Positions 1 to 6,910 of a stretch of DNA of 21,342 nucleotides are shown in pieces. A program made the translations under genes and the position numbers. The notes under the pieces are model-generated. The model did no database searches and had not been told where the DNA came from. It saw only the letters and a program-made list of their open reading frames with translations. The stretch comes from Candidatus Woesebacteria bacterium RIFCSPHIGHO2_01_FULL_44_10 (GTDB lineage Bacteria > Patescibacteriota > Microgenomatia > UBA8517): NCBI GenBank assembly GCA_001792465.1, contig MGGO01000020.1, forward strand, positions 1-21,342. The letters run 5' to 3'. Within the stretch, counting starts at the first letter, position 1; each line of letters starts with the position of its first letter.

Positions 1-44
1 CTCCGTTTTTTTGTCCTAAGGGAAATGGGCAAAAAATGAGGTGG

Positions 45-56
45 AAGGGGGGTGAT
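45..56 (+). promoter_or_regulatory. Extended Shine-Dalgarno site of the first repeat-protein gene
   Basis: The G-rich stretch AAGGGGGGTGAT can pair with the 3' end of 16S rRNA (consensus AAGGAGGTGAT) over about ten positions if G-U wobbles are allowed. It ends 6 nt before the ATG at 63. This fixes the start at 63 rather than the ATG at 36, which lies upstream of the site. Most other genes in the window have no such site. Confidence 0.7.
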
Positions 57-62
57 AAAAAT

Positions 63-1295
63 ATGACAACTTTACAAAAAAGAATTGCGGTAGCTTTATC
101 TTCTGCAGCTTTATTATTGAATTTTGTTGCACCGGCAGCGGCTTTGGCGGCTAGTTATAGCTGTAGCGTGACTTGGAACGGTTCGGACTCAGAAAATGAA
201 TGTGAATTTGAGGTTGAGAACGATACAACCGTTTCCCAAACGAATACTTTCAATGCCGATAACGACGTTGAAATTGATGCTGACACGGGCGGCAACGACG
301 CTGAAGATAATACTGGTGGCGACGTAACTGTTGAGACCGGTGATATTGACGCTGACGTTTCACTTGTCAATTCCGGGAATCTCAATTCGGCTGACGTCAA
401 TGGTAGCAGTTTAGGCGACTTTGACGCAGAGATCTCCAACAACGGAACGGGTACCGACAACGAGGTCGAATACGAGGTTGAGAACGATGTTGATCTAACC
501 CAAACAAATACCGCCAATGCGGATAATTGGGTGGACGTTGATGCTGACACCGGTGACAACGACGCTGAGGATAACACCGGCGGGAGCGTGACCATTGAAA
601 CTGGTGACGTTGAGATCAACGATGGGGTTGCCATCTCAAACACCTTCAACGTCAATTCGGCACGAGTTGGGGGTTCGTCGGAGGACGCTGATCTGAGTGC
701 GAGTATCCTTTGGAACGGTTCTGACTCAGACAACGAAGTTGAATTCGAGATTGAAAACGATGTTGACGTCATGCAGACCAATGATTTTGACGCCGACAAC
801 GATGTCGAAATCGATGCCGACACTGGCGACAATGACGCGGAAGACAACACGGGTGGAGACGTTTTGATCGACACTGGTGATGTTGATGTTGACGTGACCG
901 TGGACAACATGGCCAACTTCAACTCCGCTGATGTACCGGACGCCTTGATGGGTCTGGACGAGGTTGATCTCGTAATTGATAACAACGGCACTGGCTCTGA
1001 CAACGAAATCGAGCTTGAGTTTGAGGACGATGTTGACGTCACTCAAGACAACGATTTCCAGAACGAAGGCGAAGCTGCCGATGTCGAAATCGATGCGGAC
1101 ACTGGCGACAATGACGCCGAGGATAATACAGGTGGTGACACCGAAGTTACGACCGGCGGATTTGAATCCGATGTTTCAGTCGAGAACTCCGGAAACGCGA
1201 ACGTGTTTAATGGAGACGTGGATCTAGAATTGGACGTGGACTTTGAAGCTCTGATGGAGCTTTTGAGCGAATTGGCCGAACTTCTAGGTCTTTAA
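63..1295 (+). CDS. Secreted, highly acidic four-module repeat surface protein
   Basis: The protein has 410 residues. A signal peptide (about 1-30, cleavage near ALAA-SYS) is followed by four modules near residues 38-112, 126-200, 217-291 and 307-383. Each module runs NG[ST]xS/TDNE, then an EVENDV strand, TQTN, DADTGDNDAEDNTGG and TGD. The core recurs every 88-93 residues. The protein is extremely rich in Asp, Glu and Asn, with almost no Lys or Arg after the signal peptide. It has only two cysteines (34, 47). It has no C-terminal membrane helix; it ends in a short leucine-rich amphipathic stretch (about 394-410). It is therefore probably released, or assembled on the surface through other proteins. 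The same module occurs in the next two genes. The alternating short polar strands suggest a beta-solenoid or beta-sandwich fold, and the acidic turns could bind Ca2+; both are inference. I recognise no named family. Confidence 0.85.
   Translation: MTTLQKRIAVALSSAALLLNFVAPAAALAASYSCSVTWNGSDSENECEFEVENDTTVSQTNTFNADNDVEIDADTGGNDAEDNTGGDVTVETGDIDADVSLVNSGNLNSADVNGSSLGDFDAEISNNGTGTDNEVEYEVENDVDLTQTNTANADNWVDVDADTGDNDAEDNTGGSVTIETGDVEINDGVAISNTFNVNSARVGGSSEDADLSASILWNGSDSDNEVEFEIENDVDVMQTNDFDADNDVEIDADTGDNDAEDNTGGDVLIDTGDVDVDVTVDNMANFNSADVPDALMGLDEVDLVIDNNGTGSDNEIELEFEDDVDVTQDNDFQNEGEAADVEIDADTGDNDAEDNTGGDTEVTTGGFESDVSVENSGNANVFNGDVDLELDVDFEALMELLSELAELLGL
807..1139 (+). repeat. Two near-identical module cores inside the acidic repeat gene (807-860 and 1086-1139)
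   Basis: The 54-nt segments 807-860 and 1086-1139 encode the same 18 residues (EIDADTGDNDAEDNTGGD). They differ at seven positions, all third codon positions and all silent. The matching cores of modules 1 and 2 (near 270-323 and 535-588) are also close. The interval given spans both copies and the unique sequence between them. Confidence 0.8.
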
Positions 1296-1310
1296 ACTTT
1301 TTGGGAGTAA

Positions 1311-1344
1311 GGCCCTGGGGAATTTTCCGGAAAAACCCCAGGCC
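1311..1344 (+). terminator. Strong hairpin between the acidic repeat gene and the sortase operon
   Basis: GGCCCTGGGG (1311-1320) pairs with CCCCAGGCC (1336-1344) with a single bulged C. The inner part can extend through TTTT/AAAA around CCGG. The hairpin begins 16 nt after the stop codon at 1295. No U-run follows, so it may be an intrinsic terminator of non-classical form, an RNA-processing or 3'-end stabilising structure, or a partial attenuator that separates expression of the secreted protein from the anchored ones. Confidence 0.55.
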
Positions 1345-1396
1345 TACCCCGAAAGGTCCTGCCCGCAAGAGAAGATAGAGGAATCAATCAGTAAGA

Positions 1397-3505
1397 ATGA
1401 AAATCAAAAAACTAATTACACTTTTAGCTTTAGGAAGTTTGTTAATTGGGCAGATGGTGGCGCCGATAAGTGTCGCCTATGCTGTGCCGGATTTGCCGTC
1501 AACACCCGAGACGCCGGATTCCCCTGACTCGCCGGACAGCCCGGATGAGCCGGAAACGCCGGAATTGCCGGGAGCTACTCCCACACCAACACCAGTTTCA
1601 ACCCCGACACCTACACCCGTATCGACTCCAACTCCCACGCCACTTGCCTCGCCTGAACCTGGTGAAGGCGGGATCTCTGATCTTTCCGGTGAATCCCAGG
1701 ACAACTACACCGGGAATGACCCATACATTGATACCGGTGACTCAACGGTTGACGGGAGCATTGTCAATACTGGCAACACCAACTTATTATCTGACCCCGA
1801 TAATGGTGGTGACGGGGGAGTAAGCATTCTTAATGAAGGCAATGGTGATGGTAGCGACAACAGCGGAGTTATTATTTTTGATTCTGCCTCACTCACAATT
1901 CAAGACAATGACGCCACTGTTGATAATAGTCTAATTTTGGATAGCGCAACCGGTGAGAACTCAACTAGCCGCAATACCAATGCTGATAACACTATTGAAA
2001 CCGGCGACGCTAACGTTACCGGGACGATTTTGAATGCCCTTAATACCAACGTTAATGGAGTGATGGTTTCTGAATTTAATATCGCTGATGACCACTTGGG
2101 TGATTTCATTCTAGATTTTGATAGCTACTGTATTAGCGGTTGTGACGGTGGGAGTGCAACCATCACTAATCAAGATAATGGCTCAGATTCAACTAATACC
2201 GGCGAGATTGAAATTATCGATGAAAATTCTAGTTTTCAGACCAATACAGCCAATGTTGAGAATGAAATGATCCTTTTTGCTAATAGTGGTGATAACATCG
2301 CTGACAATAATACCGGCGGTGACTCGACAATTGATACCGGCGACGCAAACGCCTCAGGGAATGTAATTAACTTCCTGAATAATAATTTAGCAGGCAATGT
2401 GCTTTATGGAGTAGTAAACATTTTTGGCGATCTTATCGGCGATATAATTTTGCCCGAGGAATACTTAACGGCCTATGACCTTGACGTTAACATGGCTAAT
2501 TTAGGAAACGGTGATGGCAGCAGCAATACTACTTTGTTTGATCAAACTACTAATAGTAATTACACTCAGTTTAATAACGCCCAGATAATCAATAACATTG
2601 ATTTGGCGGCTACCACCGGCGATAACACCGCCTCGGATAACACCGGTGGCGACAGCTTTATCGACACCGGTGACGCTGACATTGACGCTCGGATTGTGAA
2701 CATTGCCAATAGCAACATTATTGGTGGGACTTGGTGGATTGTTTTGGTCAACGAAGCTGGTAATTGGGTTGGTCGGATTATGGGAGCGCCGACCGGATTG
2801 CCGTTTTTTGGCTCAGCGGGAACTACTTTTGATATTGCCGCCGACGGGACAATTAATATTACTAACGAGGGTAATGGGGATGAGAGCACTAACACTGGCA
2901 GTCTGACTCAAACGACCACCAATTCAACGACCCAAGTCAATGAAGCTTTTGTAACTAATAATATTAGTTTAGGCGCAAATACTGGTGGTAACTCAACCAG
3001 CCGCAACACCGGCGGTGATAATCGCATAACAACGGGTGATGCCAGCGTGATGCTCAACTTGATTAACTTTGTCAACAACAACTTTGCCGGTGCTAATGTC
3101 ATTTTTACGGTTGTCAATGTTTTCGGTAACTGGTTCGGTGACTTTGTCGGCCCGGGTTATACTCAGGAAGCCCAGGCAGCTAATAACCCAGGAGTTGGTG
3201 GGTATACGTCGAATAACCAGTCAGATATTTCTACAGATGTTTCAATTTCAACTAATGGCACCGATGTCGACGTTTCCGTGACCAATACCGCCAATACAAA
3301 CGCCACACCCAGCCCAACACCGGAGATTTTGGGTGAGAGCGAAGCAGCCGGTGAATCAGCCGAAGGTGCGAATGAACCGGAAGTTCAAGCAGCTGATGAG
3401 GCTATAGACAGCGCCAAAAAGAAAATTAAAATTAATCTGGCCTGGGCAGCGGTAGCCATTGTCCCTGTGGGTCTTTATTTAGGGTTAAAGAAGTTTGTGC
3501 TATGA
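1397..3505 (+). CDS. Cell-surface repeat protein with Pro-rich stalk and C-terminal membrane anchor
   Basis: The protein has 702 residues. Signal peptide is about 1-29 (cleavage near AYA-VPD). A Pro/Thr/Ser/Asp linker at 31-90 contains (DSP)n and TPTPTPVS repeats, typical of a wall-spanning stalk. One partial and four full modules follow (near 103-130, 146-220, 257-330, 367-440 and 488-560), with cores such as TGDNTASDNTGGD and TGDA. Three modules are each followed by a hydrophobic stretch ending like VNxFGxxxGD (about 334-352, 446-463, 566-584). There are only two cysteines, 245 and 249. The C-terminus has EILGESEAAGE (643-653), then a Lys-rich patch and a membrane helix (about 679-697), with no canonical LPXTG. 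The stop overlaps the next start by ATGA. GAGGA at 1378-1382 lies 14 nt before the ATG, so translation initiation is unclear. Function is unknown; a surface display or adhesion role is inferred. Confidence 0.85.
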   Translation: MKIKKLITLLALGSLLIGQMVAPISVAYAVPDLPSTPETPDSPDSPDSPDEPETPELPGATPTPTPVSTPTPTPVSTPTPTPLASPEPGEGGISDLSGESQDNYTGNDPYIDTGDSTVDGSIVNTGNTNLLSDPDNGGDGGVSILNEGNGDGSDNSGVIIFDSASLTIQDNDATVDNSLILDSATGENSTSRNTNADNTIETGDANVTGTILNALNTNVNGVMVSEFNIADDHLGDFILDFDSYCISGCDGGSATITNQDNGSDSTNTGEIEIIDENSSFQTNTANVENEMILFANSGDNIADNNTGGDSTIDTGDANASGNVINFLNNNLAGNVLYGVVNIFGDLIGDIILPEEYLTAYDLDVNMANLGNGDGSSNTTLFDQTTNSNYTQFNNAQIINNIDLAATTGDNTASDNTGGDSFIDTGDADIDARIVNIANSNIIGGTWWIVLVNEAGNWVGRIMGAPTGLPFFGSAGTTFDIAADGTINITNEGNGDESTNTGSLTQTTTNSTTQVNEAFVTNNISLGANTGGNSTSRNTGGDNRITTGDASVMLNLINFVNNNFAGANVIFTVVNVFGNWFGDFVGPGYTQEAQAANNPGVGGYTSNNQSDISTDVSISTNGTDVDVSVTNTANTNATPSPTPEILGESEAAGESAEGANEPEVQAADEAIDSAKKKIKINLAWAAVAIVPVGLYLGLKKFVL

Positions 3506-4605
3506 AAAAAATATTTTGGATTGCGGCTTTTTTAATTTACCTTTTTCCTCTTGTTGCGCTCGGCGTCCGGGCCGATTCGCTTAACCTAAGCATATCAGAT
3601 AACGGCGAGGGCTCAGTTTCGACAACCGAAGTAACCTTGGAGTCAACCACGATCGTGACCCAAACCAACGAAGCTAATTTAGATACAAGCGTAGATGTAG
3701 ATGGAAATACGGGTGGCAATGAAGCTTCCGGCAACAGTGGTAATACGACGATTACCACTGGCGATATCACTGAAAATACTGAGATTGTTAATGACGACCT
3801 CAACACCAATATTGCTGAAAACAAAGACGGGGACTTAAATTTCAACGGCCAGATTACTGATAATGGGAGCAATTTAACCAACACTCTGAGTTTTTCCTAC
3901 ACCACAAGCTCAAGTACAACCCAAAATAATACTGCCAATATTACCAATGGTGTGACAACTACGGCTAATACCGGTAACAATACGGCTGATAATAATTCGG
4001 GTGACGTGGAAATTATAACAGGCAATATCTTTAGTGAAGTCGGGCTGGTCAATCAAAATATCAACTTCTCTTACGACCCGATCGGAATCGGTGGGAATTT
4101 TGACTTTTTAATTTCAGGCAATGGTTCAGGTTCTATAAACTCGATTGATTTTTCATTCACCAATAACTTTGTCTCAGAAGTTAACCACCTGGCCAATATT
4201 ATCAATAACATTTTGCAAGATTTGACGACCGGCGGCAACAGGGCTTCAGGCAATTTGGGAAATGTCTCAATAATTACCGGTGATATTACGACCAGAATAG
4301 GCATTGCTAATGACAACATTAACTGTTCCTTGTTTAATGTCCCTTGGGAGCTTTGCAGAGAAGTTGGCGGGCCGCCTGCCGAAGGAAATGATGAGGAGGA
4401 AGGACCCAAGCCAATTATTGAAATTATTAAAGAAGCAAATGCCGCTACAAGTAGTAGTGGAGGCGGTGGTGGAGGAAGTGGTGTTGGCGGGCAGGTGCTG
4501 GGGCTTTCAGACACCAGCGGTGAAACCAGTTACTATCTCTTCTGGGCCGGGTTGGGGTTGATTGCTTCAGGCCTCTGGGTGGCTGCCAAAGAAATTTGGG
4601 CATGA
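3502..4605 (+). CDS. Cell-surface repeat protein with Gly-rich linker and putative atypical sorting signal
   Basis: The protein has 367 residues. Signal peptide is about 1-24 (ending GVRA). Three copies of the locus module follow (near 33-104, 120-188 and 206-274), with cores NTGGNEASGNSGN, NTGNNTADNNSGD and TTGGNRASGNLGN, each followed by TGD or TGN. It has exactly two cysteines (275, 285) just after the last module. A linker with a (G)6 run (319-330) leads to QVLGLSDTSGE (331-341). A membrane helix follows at about 345-361, then a short tail. LSDTS resembles LPXTG in position and spacing but lacks the proline and glycine. The gene overlaps its upstream neighbour and the downstream sortase by 4 nt each, which implies translational coupling. 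It is most likely a sortase substrate or a membrane-anchored partner of the larger repeat protein. I recognise no named family. Confidence 0.85.
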   Translation: MKKIFWIAAFLIYLFPLVALGVRADSLNLSISDNGEGSVSTTEVTLESTTIVTQTNEANLDTSVDVDGNTGGNEASGNSGNTTITTGDITENTEIVNDDLNTNIAENKDGDLNFNGQITDNGSNLTNTLSFSYTTSSSTTQNNTANITNGVTTTANTGNNTADNNSGDVEIITGNIFSEVGLVNQNINFSYDPIGIGGNFDFLISGNGSGSINSIDFSFTNNFVSEVNHLANIINNILQDLTTGGNRASGNLGNVSIITGDITTRIGIANDNINCSLFNVPWELCREVGGPPAEGNDEEEGPKPIIEIIKEANAATSSSGGGGGGSGVGGQVLGLSDTSGETSYYLFWAGLGLIASGLWVAAKEIWA

Positions 4606-5168
4606 AAAAAGTAACTTCTTGGGACAAACTGGGTCTGGCTTTTGCTTTGATAATGCTGGGGCTGATTTTTGTTCTGGGCCAGCCGCAGGGCCTGCCTGAT
4701 CTAACTAATTACAGTTTTGCTAGCGAACCGGTAAGAGTCGCGGAATTTGAGATCACTGAGGTTGAAGAGAGTCAGAAACCCCGTCGGCTTTTGATCCCAG
4801 ACTTGACCATCGATTTGGAAGTTGACCAGGCCCCAATTGTTAACGGTTACTGGCAGGTTTTTGTCGACAAAGCGGGTTGGGGGGAAGGATCCGGTTTTCC
4901 CGGTGCGGTTGGCAATCAAGTTATTTTTGCCCACGCTCGCGAGGGGCTCTTTTTACCGCTCAAAGATGTGACAATTGGCCAAAAAGTTTATATTTTGACT
5001 GAAGCTGCTTGGTATGAATATCGGGTGGAAGAAATTAACGAAGTTTACCCCAATCAGACTCAAGTGATTGCCCCGACTACTGATGAACGGTTAACTCTCT
5101 ACACTTGTTCGGGTTTTGCCGATACTAAGCGCCTGATCGTGGTTGCCAAACCGGCCCTTAAGATTTAA
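4602..5168 (+). CDS. Sortase family transpeptidase
   Basis: The protein has 188 residues. One N-terminal membrane helix (about 10-26) is followed by a sortase beta-barrel. The catalytic triad is visible: His111 in FAHA, Cys169 in LTLYTCSG and Arg177 in TKRLIVV. Sortases cleave a C-terminal sorting signal at the membrane outer face, form a thioester at the Cys, and transfer the substrate to an amine. The size and single N-terminal anchor fit the small class D/E/F-like enzymes, but class cannot be set from this alone. The ATG at 4602 overlaps the preceding stop (ATGA) and is preferred over an in-frame TTG at 4596. Its direct coupling to two anchored repeat proteins suggests these are its substrates, although neither carries LPXTG. 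Confidence 0.93.
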   Translation: MKKVTSWDKLGLAFALIMLGLIFVLGQPQGLPDLTNYSFASEPVRVAEFEITEVEESQKPRRLLIPDLTIDLEVDQAPIVNGYWQVFVDKAGWGEGSGFPGAVGNQVIFAHAREGLFLPLKDVTIGQKVYILTEAAWYEYRVEEINEVYPNQTQVIAPTTDERLTLYTCSGFADTKRLIVVAKPALKI

Positions 5169-5177
5169 GATTGAAGT

Positions 5178-6104
5178 ATGAAACGCGGTGCTAGGCTTGC
5201 CCATTTTTTTCTCCCTGGACATTCAAATAATCACAAGGCTCGAATTTTGCATTCTCCGATTTTGTTTCTCATTATCGTCAAATTGGTCTTGTTGCAGTTT
5301 GCTCTGGGGACTTTTCCCAAGCTTTCTCCCGGGATTTTGGGCTATGCGGCCAATATTTCCCCGGCTGAAGTAGTTCGGCTAACCAATGAAAAAAGAGCGG
5401 CTGCAGGCCTTAATCCTGTTTCTGAAAACTCAACTTTGTCGCAAGCGGCTCGGGCTAAGGGGGAGCACATGCTTGTACAAGATTACTGGGCGCATGTGGC
5501 TCCTGACGGCACCGAACCCTGGGCATTTTTCAACAATGTAGGTTACAAATACAGGTACGCCGGGGAGAACTTAGCACGGGACTTCGCCGACCCCAACTCG
5601 GCGGTGGAGGCCTGGATGGCCAGCCCCACGCACCGCGACAACATGCTCTCTGCCAAATACAAAGACATTGGTGTTGCCGTAGTTGAGGGGGATTTGGCGG
5701 GAGTCGATACTACTGTCATTGTGCAGTTTTTCGGGACTCAGCTTCAGGATACGCTGCCAGTGGCTCCAGTAGCCGCGCTTGAGTCAACGCCCCTACCAGC
5801 TTCGGCCGCGGGAGCAATTGCCTTAGCTACTCCCCAAGCAACACCGACACCCCTTGCCTCGCCGCCAGGCGGGACACCTATTGCTGTTGCGCAGACCGAA
5901 AGAATTGTCTTGTCGCCGTTTACTCTTAGCAAAGGGGCATCACTCGCAATTGTTGGTGTATTGGCTTTGGTTATGACTGTTGATCTCATTATAATTTCAA
6001 AAAGGAGGGTCACAAGAATCGGGGGCAGAAGCTTTGCCCACCTGGCTTTTTTTGGGATGGTAATTGCGATTATAATTGTAGCTAAGGCAGGGCAAATACT
6101 ATGA
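5178..6104 (+). CDS. CAP/SCP-domain (YkwD-like) protein with C-terminal membrane helices
   Basis: The protein has 308 residues. An N-terminal membrane helix (about 27-46) is followed by a CAP domain at about 63-188. Visible motifs are LTNEKRAAAGL, His106 in YWAHVAPDG, Glu130 in AGENLA, and SPTHRDNML, all typical of bacterial YkwD-type CAP proteins. After it come an Ala/Pro/Thr-rich linker (about 194-238) and two further membrane helices (about 254-274 and 285-303). Bacterial CAP domains are secreted or cell-surface modules, mostly of unknown activity. The gene starts 9 nt after the sortase stop and overlaps the next gene by ATGA, so it is part of the surface operon. Carrying membrane helices at both ends is less common than a simple secreted form. 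Confidence 0.9.
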   Translation: MKRGARLAHFFLPGHSNNHKARILHSPILFLIIVKLVLLQFALGTFPKLSPGILGYAANISPAEVVRLTNEKRAAAGLNPVSENSTLSQAARAKGEHMLVQDYWAHVAPDGTEPWAFFNNVGYKYRYAGENLARDFADPNSAVEAWMASPTHRDNMLSAKYKDIGVAVVEGDLAGVDTTVIVQFFGTQLQDTLPVAPVAALESTPLPASAAGAIALATPQATPTPLASPPGGTPIAVAQTERIVLSPFTLSKGASLAIVGVLALVMTVDLIIISKRRVTRIGGRSFAHLAFFGMVIAIIIVAKAGQIL

Positions 6105-6361
6105 GAGAACTAACAAGACACACCAAGCACTACTTACCTTTAGTCGGGATATTCGCAACCGGCTTTTTTGGTTTTGTTTACTTCTCTTATGACAGACTTT
6201 TCCAGGGCTCAATAATAATCTCCGTGGCGGTGGCTTACGTTGTCTGGGGTATTGTCCATCACGCTCTGCACAAAGACTTGTATTTGGAAGTGGTCATAGA
6301 GTATGTCCTAGTTGCTGCTCTTTGTGTTTTAGCTGTATTTTCCGTCCTCTTCAGGGTATAA
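6101..6361 (+). CDS. Small three-helix membrane protein
   Basis: The protein has 86 residues and about three predicted membrane helices (near 13-31, 36-53 and 64-84). A His pair (HH) lies in the loop after the second helix. The ATG overlaps the stop of the CAP gene (ATGA), and the gene closes the surface operon. The stop codon TAA lies inside the TATAAT box of the following gene. I recognise no family. Coupling suggests it works with the CAP protein or stabilises it in the membrane; that is inference. Confidence 0.7.
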   Translation: MRELTRHTKHYLPLVGIFATGFFGFVYFSYDRLFQGSIIISVAVAYVVWGIVHHALHKDLYLEVVIEYVLVAALCVLAVFSVLFRV

Positions 6362-6362
6362 T
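6357..6362 (+). promoter_or_regulatory. -10 box (TATAAT) before the YkuK-like gene
   Basis: A perfect TATAAT overlaps the stop codon of the previous gene. It lies 12 nt before the ATG at 6375, which predicts a leader of only about 5 nt. No clear -35 is seen. Confidence 0.5.
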
Positions 6363-6374
6363 AATGGCTGATTT

Positions 6375-6869
6375 ATGGCAAAAAATGGTTTTTACAGTCC
6401 CAGCCAAGGGGCGCTCACTGCCAAAAAAATGGTTGCGGAAGTGGCGGCTTTTGTTGAAGCTGACCCGAATCGATTTTATCGATTAGTTATTGGGACGGAT
6501 AGTCAGGCTAGGCAAATCAACGGCCACGCCAAGGTGGATTTTGTGACAGCAATAATTATCCACCGGACGGGCCACGGGGCAAGGTACTTTTGGAAAAAAG
6601 AAACGGAAACTATGAAACCAATCCTGCGGGATAAAATTTACAGAGAAACTACACGTTCACTGGAAGTGGCTCATGAGTTAGTTCCGGACTTGCGTGAAGC
6701 TGTGCGGCCGGCCAAGTACGATCTGGAAATTCACATTGACGTTGGTGCACTGGGGCCAACCCGCGAGATGATTAAAGAAGTCGTAGGGATGGTAACGGGG
6801 AACGGTTACACTGCTTGTACCAAACCCCAAGCTTGGGGAGCCTCCTCAGTTGCAGATAAGTATACTTAA
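6375..6869 (+). CDS. YkuK-like RNase H-fold protein (DUF458 family)
   Basis: The protein has 164 residues, near the usual length of Bacillus YkuK. It shows the family's IGTDSQ motif (Asp42), the central strand LEIHIDVG (Asp122), and a C-terminal WGASSVADKYT segment (Asp161). These acidic residues match the expected metal-binding site of an RNase H-like fold. The family's substrate is not established, so nuclease activity is only implied by fold. The out-of-frame ATG at 6364 is ignored because only the frame from 6375 gives the family sequence. It probably forms its own short transcription unit. Confidence 0.88.
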   Translation: MAKNGFYSPSQGALTAKKMVAEVAAFVEADPNRFYRLVIGTDSQARQINGHAKVDFVTAIIIHRTGHGARYFWKKETETMKPILRDKIYRETTRSLEVAHELVPDLREAVRPAKYDLEIHIDVGALGPTREMIKEVVGMVTGNGYTACTKPQAWGASSVADKYT

Positions 6870-6871
6870 GC

Positions 6872-6905
6872 GTGCAAGGACGGACCTTGTACGGTAGTCG
6901 TACAA
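6872..6905. terminator. Convergent intergenic hairpin pair, possible bidirectional terminator
   Basis: GTGCAAGG (6872-6879) pairs with CCTTGTAC (6885-6892) around a 5-nt loop, with one G-U pair. TTGTAC (6887-6892) can instead pair with GTACAA (6900-6905). The two stems share a strand and exclude each other. The site lies between convergent genes ending at 6869 and 6911. No strong U-tract follows on either strand, so the terminator call is tentative. Confidence 0.4.
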
Positions 6906-6910
6906 TTCTC

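Noticed and set aside
1..12. T-run at the left edge as a terminator tail of an upstream gene
   Set aside because: Seven Ts follow CTCCG, but any hairpin would lie outside the window, so it cannot be supported.
36..62. Upstream ATG at 36 as start of the first gene
   Set aside because: It lies before the Shine-Dalgarno site, and the ATG at 63 gives a normal signal peptide.
155..1042. Long minus-strand reading frame opposite the acidic repeat gene
   Set aside because: It is a mirror of the biased Asp/Glu/Asn codons, giving a Ser/Pro-rich sequence without signal peptide or domain. The plus-strand gene has a signal peptide, a Shine-Dalgarno site and conserved modules.
1561..1660. Thr-Pro repeat DNA as a CRISPR-like or tandem array
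   Set aside because: The repetition is at the amino-acid level (TPTPTPVS stalk). The DNA units are degenerate and have no spacers.
1477..4514. Several minus-strand frames opposite the other two repeat genes
   Set aside because: They are low-complexity shadows of repeat codons and show no conserved motif or initiation signal.
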